From NCBI GenBank assembly GCA_047921455.1, contig JBLRWC010000050.1:1-14440 (forward strand): 14,440 nucleotides of DNA. Reading direction: 5' to 3'. The stretch is from XN24 sp047921455 (GTDB taxonomy: Bacteria; Pseudomonadota; Gammaproteobacteria; Steroidobacterales; XN24). Under the pieces are notes generated by a model. The model made no database searches. It saw only the letters and a list, made by a program, of their open reading frames with translations, and was not told the origin of the DNA. The position numbers were made by a program, and so were the translations under genes. How positions within the stretch are numbered: position 1 is the stretch's first letter; the number at the start of each line of letters is the position of its first letter. Positions 1 through 10,010 of the stretch are shown one piece after another.

Positions 1-11
1 GTTCACTTCCC

Positions 12-36
12 GAACCTGCAAGCTTATCGCAGGTTC
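12..36. other. Perfect 8-bp inverted repeat (hairpin), function unknown
   Basis: Arms at 12-19 (gaacctgc) and 29-36 (gcaggttc) are perfectly complementary around a 9-nt loop. The element lies 75 bp beyond the csrA stop on the minus strand. No run of T follows on either strand, so it is not a classical intrinsic terminator. The rest of 1-111 shows no gene. The ggttcaaac on the plus strand superficially resembles a tRNA T-loop, but the T-stem does not pair. It could be a Rho-dependent pause or mRNA 3' end structure for the csrA transcript. Confidence 0.4.
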
Positions 37-111
37 AAACATCGGTCGGGATTACAGCCGCCCGTGGAAAGGCGACGAATGATAGCGGGGGGTGACAGGC
101 AGGTAAAGGGC

Positions 112-327
112 TCAGTCGTCCGAACCGGGTTCTTCCGGCCCGGGCGCAGGGGCAGTGTCGCCCTGTTCCTTGCGAATGCGATCGTAAATTTCCTGGCGAT
201 GCACAGAGACATCGCGCGGGGCGTTGACTCCCAGGCGGACCTGGTTGCCTTTCACGCCAAGCACGGTCACCTGAACCTCGTCGCCGATGACCACTGTCTC
301 TCCAACACGCCGGGTGAGGATCAGCAT
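112..327 (-). CDS. csrA: Carbon storage regulator CsrA (RsmA family)
   Basis: A 71-residue RNA-binding global regulator that acts as a dimer on GGA motifs in mRNA leaders, usually blocking ribosome access and affecting carbon flux, motility and biofilm. The N-terminus MLILTRRVGE and the SVHRQEIYDRI segment are diagnostic. Leu4 and Arg44, the RNA-contact residues of the family, are both present. The core matches the usual 60-65 residue protein, followed by an acidic, Pro-rich tail (about residues 55-71) that is probably disordered. The start is fixed by an AAGGA ribosome site ending 7 nt before the ATG, and the GGA in it is itself a possible CsrA site. The gene is last in the alaS-lysC-csrA run, 151 bp after lysC, with room for its own promoter. 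The identification is very secure. Confidence 0.97.
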   Translation of the reverse strand: MLILTRRVGETVVIGDEVQVTVLGVKGNQVRLGVNAPRDVSVHRQEIYDRIRKEQGDTAPAPGPEEPGSDD

Positions 328-345
328 AATTTCGTCCTTGCCTGC
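328..345 (-). promoter_or_regulatory. csrA ribosome binding site containing a GGA (possible CsrA autoregulatory site)
   Basis: On the minus strand the leader reads gcaaggacgaaattATG, a good AAGGA Shine-Dalgarno with 7-nt spacing. CsrA recognises GGA triplets, often within the ribosome site of its targets, and E. coli csrA is known to repress its own translation this way. Self-repression here is inferred from the motif alone. Only this one GGA is clearly placed, and no hairpin loop presenting it was identified. Confidence 0.5.
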
Positions 346-403
346 TGCCGACTTCCAATAATTAGTACATGTTAGACATTTCGTCGCAAATGCACACCAG
401 GAT

Positions 404-432
404 TTTATACAAGCCCGTGAAAAATGGCTTGT
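404..432 (-). promoter_or_regulatory. Candidate csrA promoter -10 next to a 7-bp hairpin in the lysC-csrA gap
   Basis: The minus strand carries TATAAA (404-409), continuing as TATAAAAT, about 77 bp upstream of the csrA ATG. No convincing TTGACA lies 16-18 bp upstream. Directly abutting is a perfect 7-bp inverted repeat, arms 409-415 and 426-432 with a 10-nt loop. On the plus strand the hairpin is followed by a short T run (432-435), but no plus-strand gene needs a terminator. On the minus strand the trailing bases are ATAAAAT, a poor U-tract. It may mark the lysC mRNA end, the csrA promoter, or both. Confidence 0.35.
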
Positions 433-478
433 TTTCCCACATACGGCGACGCTGGCAGCTTCTGCTGTCTCGTTTGAC

Positions 479-1711
479 CTATTTGGCGGGGTTCGGTTCC
501 CGGTTCAGGCCAAAGGCTTCGTGCAAACTGCGCACGCCGAGCTCGAGGTACTTTTCGTCGATCAGCACGGAAATCTTGATCTCGGACGTCGAGACCATGC
601 GCACATTGATGCCTTCGCGCGCGAGCACCTCGAACATGGTGGTGGCGACGCCGGCATGACTGCGCATGCCTACCCCGACCACGGAGATCTTGGCGACCGT
701 CGGGCTGCCCAGCACATCCCCGGCTTGGATTTCTGCGGCCGCGGCGCGGGTCAGCTCCATGGCCTGGTCGTATTCGTCGCGCGGCACGCTGAAACTGAAG
801 TCCACGACGCCGGCGCGCGGGGCATTCATGACGATCATGTCCACGACGATGTGCGACTCGGAGACGCGATTCAGGATGGCATAGCCCGCGCCGGGCTTGT
901 CGGGCACGCCAGTGATGGTCACTTGCGCCTCGTCGCGCGAGAAGGCGATGCCGGAAACGACGGGTGCTTCCATGTCTGGTTCCTCGTAGCTGATCAGGGT
1001 CCCCTCGCCTGCGCCGCTGTTGTGCAGCACGCGAACCGGGACGTTGTACTTGCCGGCAAACTGCACGGAGCGAATCTGCAGCACGCGCGAGCCGAGGCTC
1101 GACAGTTCGAGCATTTCCTCGAAGGTGACGCGCGCCAGGCGTCGCGCCTGCGGCACCATGCGCGGATCGGTGGTGTAAACACCGTCCACGTCGGTGAGGA
1201 TCTGGCATTCGTCGGCGTTCAGCGCGGCTGCCAGCGCGACGCCAGTGGTGTCTGAGCCGCCACGACCCAGCGTGGTCACCTGGCCGCCGGCGTCGATGCC
1301 CTGGAAGCCCGCCACGACTGGAATCACGCCCGCGGCGAGCTCGGCGTTCAGCCGATCGGTTTCCACCTCTTCGATGCGCGCCTTGCAGTGCACGCTGTCG
1401 GTGCAGATACGCACCTGGTGGCCGAGCCAGGAGCGGGCCTCGAGGCCCTGCTCGCGCAGCGCCATGGCCATCAGCGCGATGGACACCTGCTCGCCCGATG
1501 ACAGCAGCATGTCCAGCTCGCGCGCCGGCGGCCGCGCGGAAATCGCCAGCGCCTTGGCCAGCAGCTCGTCGGTGGTGTCGCCCATCGCCGACAGCACGAC
1601 GACCACTTCATGGCCGGCGCGCCGGCGGTTCGCAATCACGCCGGCGGCGGCGCGGATATGCTCCACGCTGGCGACGGAACTGCCGCCGAATTTCATGATG
1701 TAGCGCGCCAT
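479..1711 (-). CDS. lysC: Aspartate kinase, LysC type with two C-terminal ACT domains
   Basis: Phosphorylates aspartate to 4-phosphoaspartate, the first step towards lysine (and diaminopimelate), threonine and methionine. At 410 residues it matches monofunctional bacterial aspartokinases, with no fused homoserine dehydrogenase. The KFGGSS nucleotide-site motif is at residues 7-12, TLGRGGSDTT at 147-156, and TDVDGVYTTDPR at 173-184. Two ACT regulatory domains follow, roughly 265-330 and 340-405, the second holding VSTSEIKISVLI (373-384), which suggests feedback control by lysine and/or threonine. The first ATG is preferred because it puts six residues before KFGG, as in relatives. It has no clear Shine-Dalgarno and begins 9 bp after the alaS stop, so translation is probably coupled to alaS. 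alaS-lysC-csrA order is known from Pseudomonas. Confidence 0.96.
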   Translation of the reverse strand: MARYIMKFGGSSVASVEHIRAAAGVIANRRRAGHEVVVVLSAMGDTTDELLAKALAISARPPARELDMLLSSGEQVSIALMAMALREQGLEARSWLGHQVRICTDSVHCKARIEEVETDRLNAELAAGVIPVVAGFQGIDAGGQVTTLGRGGSDTTGVALAAALNADECQILTDVDGVYTTDPRMVPQARRLARVTFEEMLELSSLGSRVLQIRSVQFAGKYNVPVRVLHNSGAGEGTLISYEEPDMEAPVVSGIAFSRDEAQVTITGVPDKPGAGYAILNRVSESHIVVDMIVMNAPRAGVVDFSFSVPRDEYDQAMELTRAAAAEIQAGDVLGSPTVAKISVVGVGMRSHAGVATTMFEVLAREGINVRMVSTSEIKISVLIDEKYLELGVRSLHEAFGLNREPNPAK

Positions 1712-1720
1712 CGCTTGTGG

Positions 1721-4324
<2,604 letters not shown>

Positions 4325-4337
4325 AGGTTTCAGACCA

Positions 4338-4366
4338 ATTCAACGGACCCGGGGAGGGTTTTGCAA
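4338..4366 (-). promoter_or_regulatory. Weak candidate promoter for alaS
   Basis: On the minus strand, TTGCAA (4361-4366) and TTGAAT (4338-4343) are separated by exactly 17 bp; each matches the sigma-70 hexamers at 4 of 6 positions. Initiation would fall about 7-10 nt before the alaS ATG at 4324, giving an almost leaderless message, consistent with the lack of a clear Shine-Dalgarno. It lies in the 85-bp recX-alaS gap. It is a spacing-based guess only. Confidence 0.28.
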
Positions 4367-4409
4367 CTTCCCATTGTGCGTTACAGCAGGGATGGCGGGA
4401 AGAGGCAGC

Positions 4410-4914
4410 TCAGTCGAAATCGCCATCCCCGCCCAGCGCAAAGCGGATCTGCTCGCTGCTGAAGCCGCGATACTCGAGGAAGCGCGACTGGCGCACCCGC
4501 TCGTTCCAGGCCGCGGGCGGATCGTCGCCAAAGCGCCGCCGGCGGGCCTGGCGCGCCAGTTCAAACCAGTCGGCGGCGGCGGCCTCGAGGGCCGCGTCGA
4601 TGAGCGGCGCAGCCACGCCGCGCTGGGCCAGTTCGCGGCGAATGCGCACCGGTCCCTGGCCGCGGCCGGTGCGGCTGGTCACGAGCGACTCCGCGTAGCG
4701 CTCGTCAGACTGGAGGCGCCGCGCAGCCAGCGACTCCAGCACCTCGTCGACGAGCGCGGCCGGCACGCCGCGCGCGCCGAGTTTCTGGGCCAACTCCATG
4801 CGGCTGTGTTCCCGGCGCGCCAGCAAGCGCACCGCCGTGGCCTCGACGGTCGCAGCGTTCCAGTCGTCGGCGTCGCTGGCCGCGCGGCCCCCGCTGCTCC
4901 CGCTGCCCGGGCCG

Positions 4915-4937
<23 letters not shown>
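4410..4937 (-). CDS. recX: Regulatory protein RecX
   Basis: Small helical-repeat protein that binds within RecA filaments and inhibits recombinase and co-protease activity. With the ATG at 4937 it is 175 residues. The RecX core begins after a Gly/Ser/Ala-rich, probably disordered stretch of about 25 residues, with ARREHSRMELAQKL (40-53), YAESLVTSRTGRGQGPVRIR (81-100) and RQSRFLEYRGFSSEQI (149-164). The gene overlaps the 3' end of recA by 23 bp. The ATG is preceded by AGGAGG at a short 3-nt spacing. An in-frame GTG at 4955 would add six Arg-rich residues and deepen the overlap to 41 bp, so the start is uncertain between these. recA-recX adjacency supports the call and suggests coupled expression. 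Confidence 0.93.
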
Positions 4938-5952
<1,015 letters not shown>

Positions 5953-5972
5953 GGGCTGGGTGTCGCTTTTCA

Positions 5973-6001
5973 GTGAAATAGGAAGGCGGTGATTATTTCA
6001 C
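5973..6001. promoter_or_regulatory. Perfect 8-bp inverted repeat in the recA leader (candidate operator)
   Basis: Arms gtgaaata (5973-5980) and tatttcac (5994-6001) are perfect reverse complements separated by 13 bp. Their centres are 21 bp apart, about two helical turns, so a dimeric regulator could bind one face of the DNA. The upstream arm overlaps the probable recA -10, and the expected start site falls between the arms. As RNA, read-through transcripts could form an AU-rich stem with a 13-nt loop, but no U-tract makes it a terminator. The pattern is directly visible; the operator role is inferred. Confidence 0.45.
5992..6000 (-). promoter_or_regulatory. Probable recA promoter, extended -10 type
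   Basis: The minus strand reads TGAAATAAT: AATAAT (5992-5997) matches TATAAT at 5 of 6 positions and is preceded by TG plus one base, the extended -10 signature. The start site would lie near 5985, about 33 nt before the ATG. No good -35 is present 17 bp upstream, as is common for extended -10 promoters. The element overlaps the thpR stop codon. Confidence 0.45.
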
Positions 6002-6577
6002 ATCCGGCCCGGCTGAGCAGGGGCCATTTTTAGCCGGAACATCGCAATTGCCCTCGCCGCGCTCCAGCGGCCAGCGCGCCAGCACCTCGTAGCGCGGCCC
6101 GGACGGCAGCGTCACCGAAGACACCAGCACGAAATCCCGCACCCGCCAGTCCACTGCGGCCACCGGACCCGGCCAGTCGCAGCGCCGGCAGTTGCGCAAC
6201 ACCGTCAGGTGCGGCCGGAACGGGCGCTGCTCGGCCGCGAAACCCAGCGGCTCGAGCGCCTGCCACAGGCGCGCCGCCAGCACGCCGGCGGTCGGCGGCG
6301 GCCGGCGGCTCCCCAGCCACGCCACGCGCGGCTTCGGCCAGTGCCCATGGCAATCCATCACGAGCTGGAACGCCGGCGCGCGCACCGTCGCGGCCGCGGT
6401 GCGGATGTCCGCCAGCTGCGCGGCCTCGACGCCGCCGAGGAACGCCAGGGTCAGGTGGTAATTGCGCGGCTCGACGGGCCGCCCTGCACACGCCTGGCGC
6501 AGCGGCATGGCCGCCGCCGCCAGTGCGGCCCGCACCGGCGCATCCGGCCACAGCGCAAAAAACAGCCGGAGCTTCAA
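5993..6577 (-). CDS. thpR: RNA 2',3'-cyclic phosphodiesterase (2'-5' RNA ligase family)
   Basis: Member of the 2H phosphoesterase superfamily; bacterial ThpR hydrolyses 2',3'-cyclic phosphate RNA ends and can reversibly join 2'-5' linkages of tRNA halves in vitro. The protein has 194 residues with two HxTx motifs, HLT at 41-43 in NYHLTLAFLG and HLT at 123-125 in FRPHLTVL, which form the active site. The N-terminus MKLRLFFALWPD fits the family exactly if translation begins at the TTG at 6577. That codon overlaps the pncC stop (TTGA) and no in-frame ATG or GTG exists nearby upstream, so coupling to pncC by reinitiation is likely. The next in-frame ATG (MPLRQ, residue 24) would remove the first strand. 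The Cys/Pro-rich C-terminal end (about 175-194) is not conserved as far as I can tell. Confidence 0.9.
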   Translation of the reverse strand: MKLRLFFALWPDAPVRAALAAAAMPLRQACAGRPVEPRNYHLTLAFLGGVEAAQLADIRTAAATVRAPAFQLVMDCHGHWPKPRVAWLGSRRPPPTAGVLAARLWQALEPLGFAAEQRPFRPHLTVLRNCRRCDWPGPVAAVDWRVRDFVLVSSVTLPSGPRYEVLARWPLERGEGNCDVPAKNGPCSAGPDVK

Positions 6578-7071
6578 ATCATCATGACGCCGGTCAGCGC
6601 GCGGCTGACCGCCTGGCGCCGGATGCCGTCGCGATCGCCCTGGAAATGCTCCAGGCGGGTCTTGAGGGCGACTTCTTCGTCTGCGCGCCGCGCCCAGGCG
6701 AACCACACGGTGCCGACCGGCTTCTCCTCGGTGCCGCCGCCGGGGCCGGCGATCCCGCTCACGGCCACGGCCCGGTCCGCGCCGGTGCGCTCGAGCGCCT
6801 CCCGGGCCATGACCTCCACGACCGCCTTGCTGACCGCGCCCTCCGCCTGCAGCAAGCCGGCGGGCACGCCCAGCAGCGCCGTCTTGGCCTCGTCGGCATA
6901 GGTGGCGAGGCCGGCGATGAACCAGTCGGAACTGCCGGGCACATCGGTCATGGCCTTGGCGATCCAGCCGCCGGTGCAGGACTCCGCGGTGACGAGTTTT
7001 TCGTCGCGGGCTGCCAGCCAGATGCCGACCTCGCGCGCGAGTTTCAACAGGCGGGTATCGTCGGGGATCAT
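6574..7071 (-). CDS. pncC: Nicotinamide-nucleotide amidohydrolase (CinA C-terminal type)
   Basis: Deamidates nicotinamide mononucleotide to nicotinic acid mononucleotide in the pyridine nucleotide cycle. From the ATG at 7071 it is 165 residues, the same length as E. coli PncC, and lacks the N-terminal molybdopterin-binding-like domain of full CinA. VTAESCTGG (27-35) contains the conserved Ser31, TYADEAKTALLGV is at 57-69, and the glycine-rich GIAGPGGGTEEKPVGTVWFA is at 106-125. The chosen start has a GGGAG ribosome site 7-8 nt upstream. An in-frame ATG 39 bp further up lacks one and would add residues not typical of the family. It is first in the pncC-thpR-recA-recX run and divergent from mutS. 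A pncC-recA-recX order is shared with many gammaproteobacteria. Confidence 0.94.
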   Translation of the reverse strand: MIPDDTRLLKLAREVGIWLAARDEKLVTAESCTGGWIAKAMTDVPGSSDWFIAGLATYADEAKTALLGVPAGLLQAEGAVSKAVVEVMAREALERTGADRAVAVSGIAGPGGGTEEKPVGTVWFAWARRADEEVALKTRLEHFQGDRDGIRRQAVSRALTGVMMI

Positions 7072-7186
7072 GAGCAGTCTCCCAGGGTTTGCCACGTAGC
7101 CTGCCATCAACCGGGCGACAGCAAAAGAGGCGCGCGGCTGGCGGACTGCCGCGACGCGCGTCGCCGGTGAGCGGACCGGCGCGACC

Positions 7187-7195
7187 TGCTAGCAT
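7187..7195 (+). promoter_or_regulatory. Candidate mutS promoter, extended -10 type
   Basis: The plus strand reads TGCTAGCAT, an extended -10 (TG, one base, then TAGCAT, 4 of 6 to TATAAT). The start site would be near 7202, about 18 nt before the mutS ATG. No recognisable -35 lies 17 bp upstream. The whole 7072-7219 divergent region must also serve pncC; a TTGATG on the minus strand could be a -35 for it, but no partner -10 is evident. Confidence 0.35.
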
Positions 7196-7219
7196 GCTCG
7201 GCCTCGCGACGGAAATCTC

Positions 7220-9966
7220 ATGAGCGCCGACACCCTCGACCAGCACACCCCCCAGCACACGCCGATGATGCGGCAGTTCCTGCGCATCAAGGCGGAATAC
7301 CCCGACATCCTGTTGTTCTACCGGATGGGGGATTTCTACGAACTGTTCTACGACGATGCGCGCCGCGCCGCCAGGCTCATCGACATCACGCTGACCACGC
7401 GCGGCCAGAGCGCCGGCGAGCCGATTCCCATGGCGGGCGTGCCCGCGCACAGCGTCGAGGGCTATCTCGCGAAACTCGTGCGCAAGGGCGAATCGGTGGC
7501 GATCTGCGAACAGGTCGGCGATCCGGCCGCCACCAAGGGCCCGGTCGAGCGGCAAGTGGTACGGGTGGTCACGCCGGGCACGGTGACCGACGAGGGTCTG
7601 CTCGAAGCGCGCCGCGAAGTGCTGCTCGGTTGCGTGCATACCGGCGCGGATGGCATCGGGATCGCCTGGCTGGAGCTGGCGGCGGGACGTTTCCGGGTGG
7701 CGCGGCTCGACGACCCCGAAGCGCTGGCCGCGGAACTGGAACGCTTGCAGCTCGCCGAGCTCCTGGTGGCCGAGGACGCCCGCCTGCCGGCCTGCGTGCG
7801 CGACCTGCCGGGCCTGAAAACCCGGCCGCCGTGGCATTTCGACCTCGATGCTGCGAGCCGCGCACTGTGCAAGCAGTTCGGCGTCGCCGATCTCGAGGGC
7901 TTCGGCTGCGCGGGGCTGCCGGAAGCGGTGCAGGCGGCGGGCTGCCTGCTGCAGTACGTGCTCGACACCCAGCGCAGCGCGCTGCCGCACTTGCGCGGCC
8001 TCGCCACGGAGAACCGCGACGACGCGCTGGTGATGGATGCCGCGACGCGTCGCAACCTCGAGCTGGACCGAAGCCTGTCGGGCCGGCATGAACACACCCT
8101 GCTCGGCGTGCTCGACGAAACCGCCACGCCGATGGGCGGCCGGCTGCTGCGCCGCTGGCTGAATCGGCCGCTGCGCGACCGGGCCGTGCTCGACGGCCGC
8201 CACGAAGCCATCGAGCGGCTGCTGCTGGACGGTGATGCGGCGGCGCTGCGCGAAGTGCTGCGCGGCGTCGGCGACGTCGAGCGCATGCTGGCGCGGGTGG
8301 CGTTGCGCTCGGCGCGGCCGCGCGATCTGACCGGCCTGCGCGAGGCGCTCGATCGACTGCCGGCGCTGCGCACCGCGGTGGCCGGCGTGGCGGCGCCGCG
8401 CCTGGCGGAACTCGCCGCGGAGTGCGGTGAACATGGCGAGACGCTGGACTTGCTGCAACGCGCGCTCATCGAACAGCCGCCGGTGCTCATCCGCGACGGC
8501 GGCGTGATTGCGCCCGGCTGGGACGCCGAACTCGACGAGCTGCGCACGCTGTCGACCGAGGCGGACACGTTCCTGGCCGAGCTCGAGACCCGCGAGCGCG
8601 AACGCACCGGCCTGCCCTCCCTCAAGGTCGGCTACAACCGCGTGCACGGTTATTACATCGAGATCAGCCGCGTGCAGGCGAAGAATGCGCCGGCGGACTA
8701 CACGCGCCGCCAGACCCTGAAAGGCGCGGAACGCTTCATCACGCCGGAGCTGAAGCGCTTCGAGGACCAGGTGCTGTCGGCCCGGGAACGCGCCCTGGCG
8801 CGCGAGAAATCACTCTACGAGGCGCTCGTCGAAATGCTGGTCGAACGGCTCGGCGCGCTGCAGCTCATGGCCGCGGCGGTGGCGGAACTGGATGTGCTGG
8901 CGAATCTCGCGGCCCGGGCCGCGGCGCTCGACCTGAGCCGGCCGCGGCTGGTCACCGAGCCGCGCCTGGATATTCGCGGCGGCCGCCACCTGGTCGTCGA
9001 ACGTGTATCCACCGAGCCATTTATTCCCAACGACCTCGCGCTCGACGAGCGGCGCCGCATGCTGGTCATCACCGGCCCCAACATGGGCGGCAAGTCCACT
9101 TACATGCGCCAGGCCGCGCTGATCGCGATCCTCGCCCATGCCGGCAGCTTCGTGCCCGCCGAGTCCGCCGTGCTCGGCCCGGTGGACCGGATCTTCACCC
9201 GCATCGGCGCCTCGGATGATCTCGCCGGCGGGCGCTCGACCTTCATGGTGGAAATGACCGAGGCGGCCAATATTCTCAACAACGCCACGGCGCACAGCCT
9301 CGTGCTGATGGACGAAATCGGCCGCGGCACCAGCACCTTCGACGGGCTGTCGCTGGCCTGGGCCTGCGCGCACTACATCGGCGAGCACGTCGGCGCTTTC
9401 ACGCTGTTTGCGACGCATTACTTCGAGCTGACGGCGCTGGCCCGGGAGTTGCCCGCCTGCGCCAACGTGCATCTCGACGCCACCGAGCACAACGGCAAGC
9501 TGGTGTTTCTGCACAGCGTGCGCGACGGGCCGGCCAACCAGAGCTACGGCCTGCAGGTCGCCGCGCTGGCCGGGGTGCCGCCCGCAGTCATTCGCCGCGC
9601 GCGCGGTTACCTGGCGGAACTCGAACAGGAACGCGCGGCCGGCGCCGGGCCGCAGGCCGAGCTGCCGCTGTTTACCGCGGCGGCCGACGCCGACCCGCCC
9701 GCCAACCCGCCNNNNNNNNNNNNNNNNNNNNNNNNNNNNNNNNNNNNNNNNNNNNNNNNNNNNNNNNNNNNNNNNNNNNNNNNNNNNNNNNNNNNNNNNN
9801 NNNNNNNNNNNACCCGCCCGCCAACCCGCCTGCCGCACCGCCGCTGCCTCACCCGGTCGTGACGCAGCTCGCGGCCCTGGACCCGGATGCGCTCTCGCCG
9901 CGCGAGGCCCATGCGCTGCTCTACGAACTCAGGCAACTGGCAACCGGGGCGGAGAAAAAACCCTGA
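7220..9966 (+). CDS. mutS: DNA mismatch repair protein MutS (interrupted by assembly gap)
   Basis: Mismatch-recognition ATPase that starts methyl-directed repair. The mismatch-reading Phe-x-Glu motif is F39-Y-E41 in YRMGDFYELFYDDA. The connector, core/lever and clamp domains follow; the ATPase domain has Walker A GPNMGGKST at 619-627 and LMDEIGRGTSTFDG near 695-708. A Pro/Ala-rich linker follows, then a C-terminal helical tetramerisation-type segment LDPDALSPREAHALLYELRQL before TGA at 9964-9966. The linker contains 100 Ns (9712-9811). As written the Ns shift the frame, yet both flanks carry the same 19 bp; merging them gives an uninterrupted 875-residue protein of normal MutS length. I therefore treat this as one intact gene with an assembly artefact. 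The ribosome site is weak (GGA 6 nt before ATG). It diverges from pncC and converges on the beta-barrel gene. Confidence 0.96.
9693..9830. repeat. Identical 19-bp flanks on both sides of the N gap
   Basis: The sequence acccgcccgccaacccgcc occurs at 9693-9711, ending exactly at the gap, and again at 9812-9830, starting exactly after it. In the MutS frame it encodes the Pro-rich PPANPP. Either the two contig ends overlap and were not merged, or the linker is a tandem repeat that broke assembly. The first is simpler because collapsing gives an in-frame gene. Confidence 0.9.
9712..9811. other. Assembly gap (100 Ns, placeholder length)
   Basis: Exactly 100 unknown bases, the usual scaffolding placeholder for a gap of unknown size. 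100 leaves a remainder of 1 modulo 3, whereas keeping the mutS tail in frame with both 19-bp copies needs a remainder of 2. The stated length is thus almost certainly not the real one. Confidence 0.97.
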
Positions 9967-9996
9967 AAAACCCGCCCCGCCCGAGGGCGGGACGGG
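9966..9996 (-). terminator. Intrinsic terminator of the beta-barrel gene, abutting the mutS stop
   Basis: The minus strand has a GC-rich hairpin at 9996-9971, CCCG/CGGG and CCGCCC/GGGCGG pairing with one mismatch around a 4-nt loop, followed directly by TTTTT (9970-9966). This is a textbook Rho-independent terminator 14 bp after the minus-strand stop codon. Its T-tract touches the mutS stop codon TGA. For plus-strand mutS transcripts the same hairpin is followed by ATGCTGA, so it would terminate poorly in that direction. Confidence 0.85.
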
Positions 9997-10010
9997 ATGC
10001 TGATCGCGGC

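Noticed and set aside
29..45. Possible tRNA T-arm (ggttcaaac)
   Set aside because: The flanking bases do not form a 5-bp T-stem, and no acceptor or anticodon arm can be placed around it.
7072..7219. Possible LexA box in the pncC-mutS intergenic region (ctgt...cag)
   Set aside because: The second half-site is incomplete and the spacing is not 8 bp.
6578..8647. Minus-strand open frame continuing upstream of thpR through pncC and antisense to mutS
   Set aside because: It is an open frame without domain content; the thpR family starts at residue LRLFFALWPD, and mutS and pncC are certain in this interval.
9812..9862. Apparent frameshifted C-terminus of MutS (Arg-rich tail ending at 9862)
   Set aside because: It arises only because the N placeholder is not the right length modulo 3. 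The correct frame after the gap gives a typical MutS tail ending at 9966.
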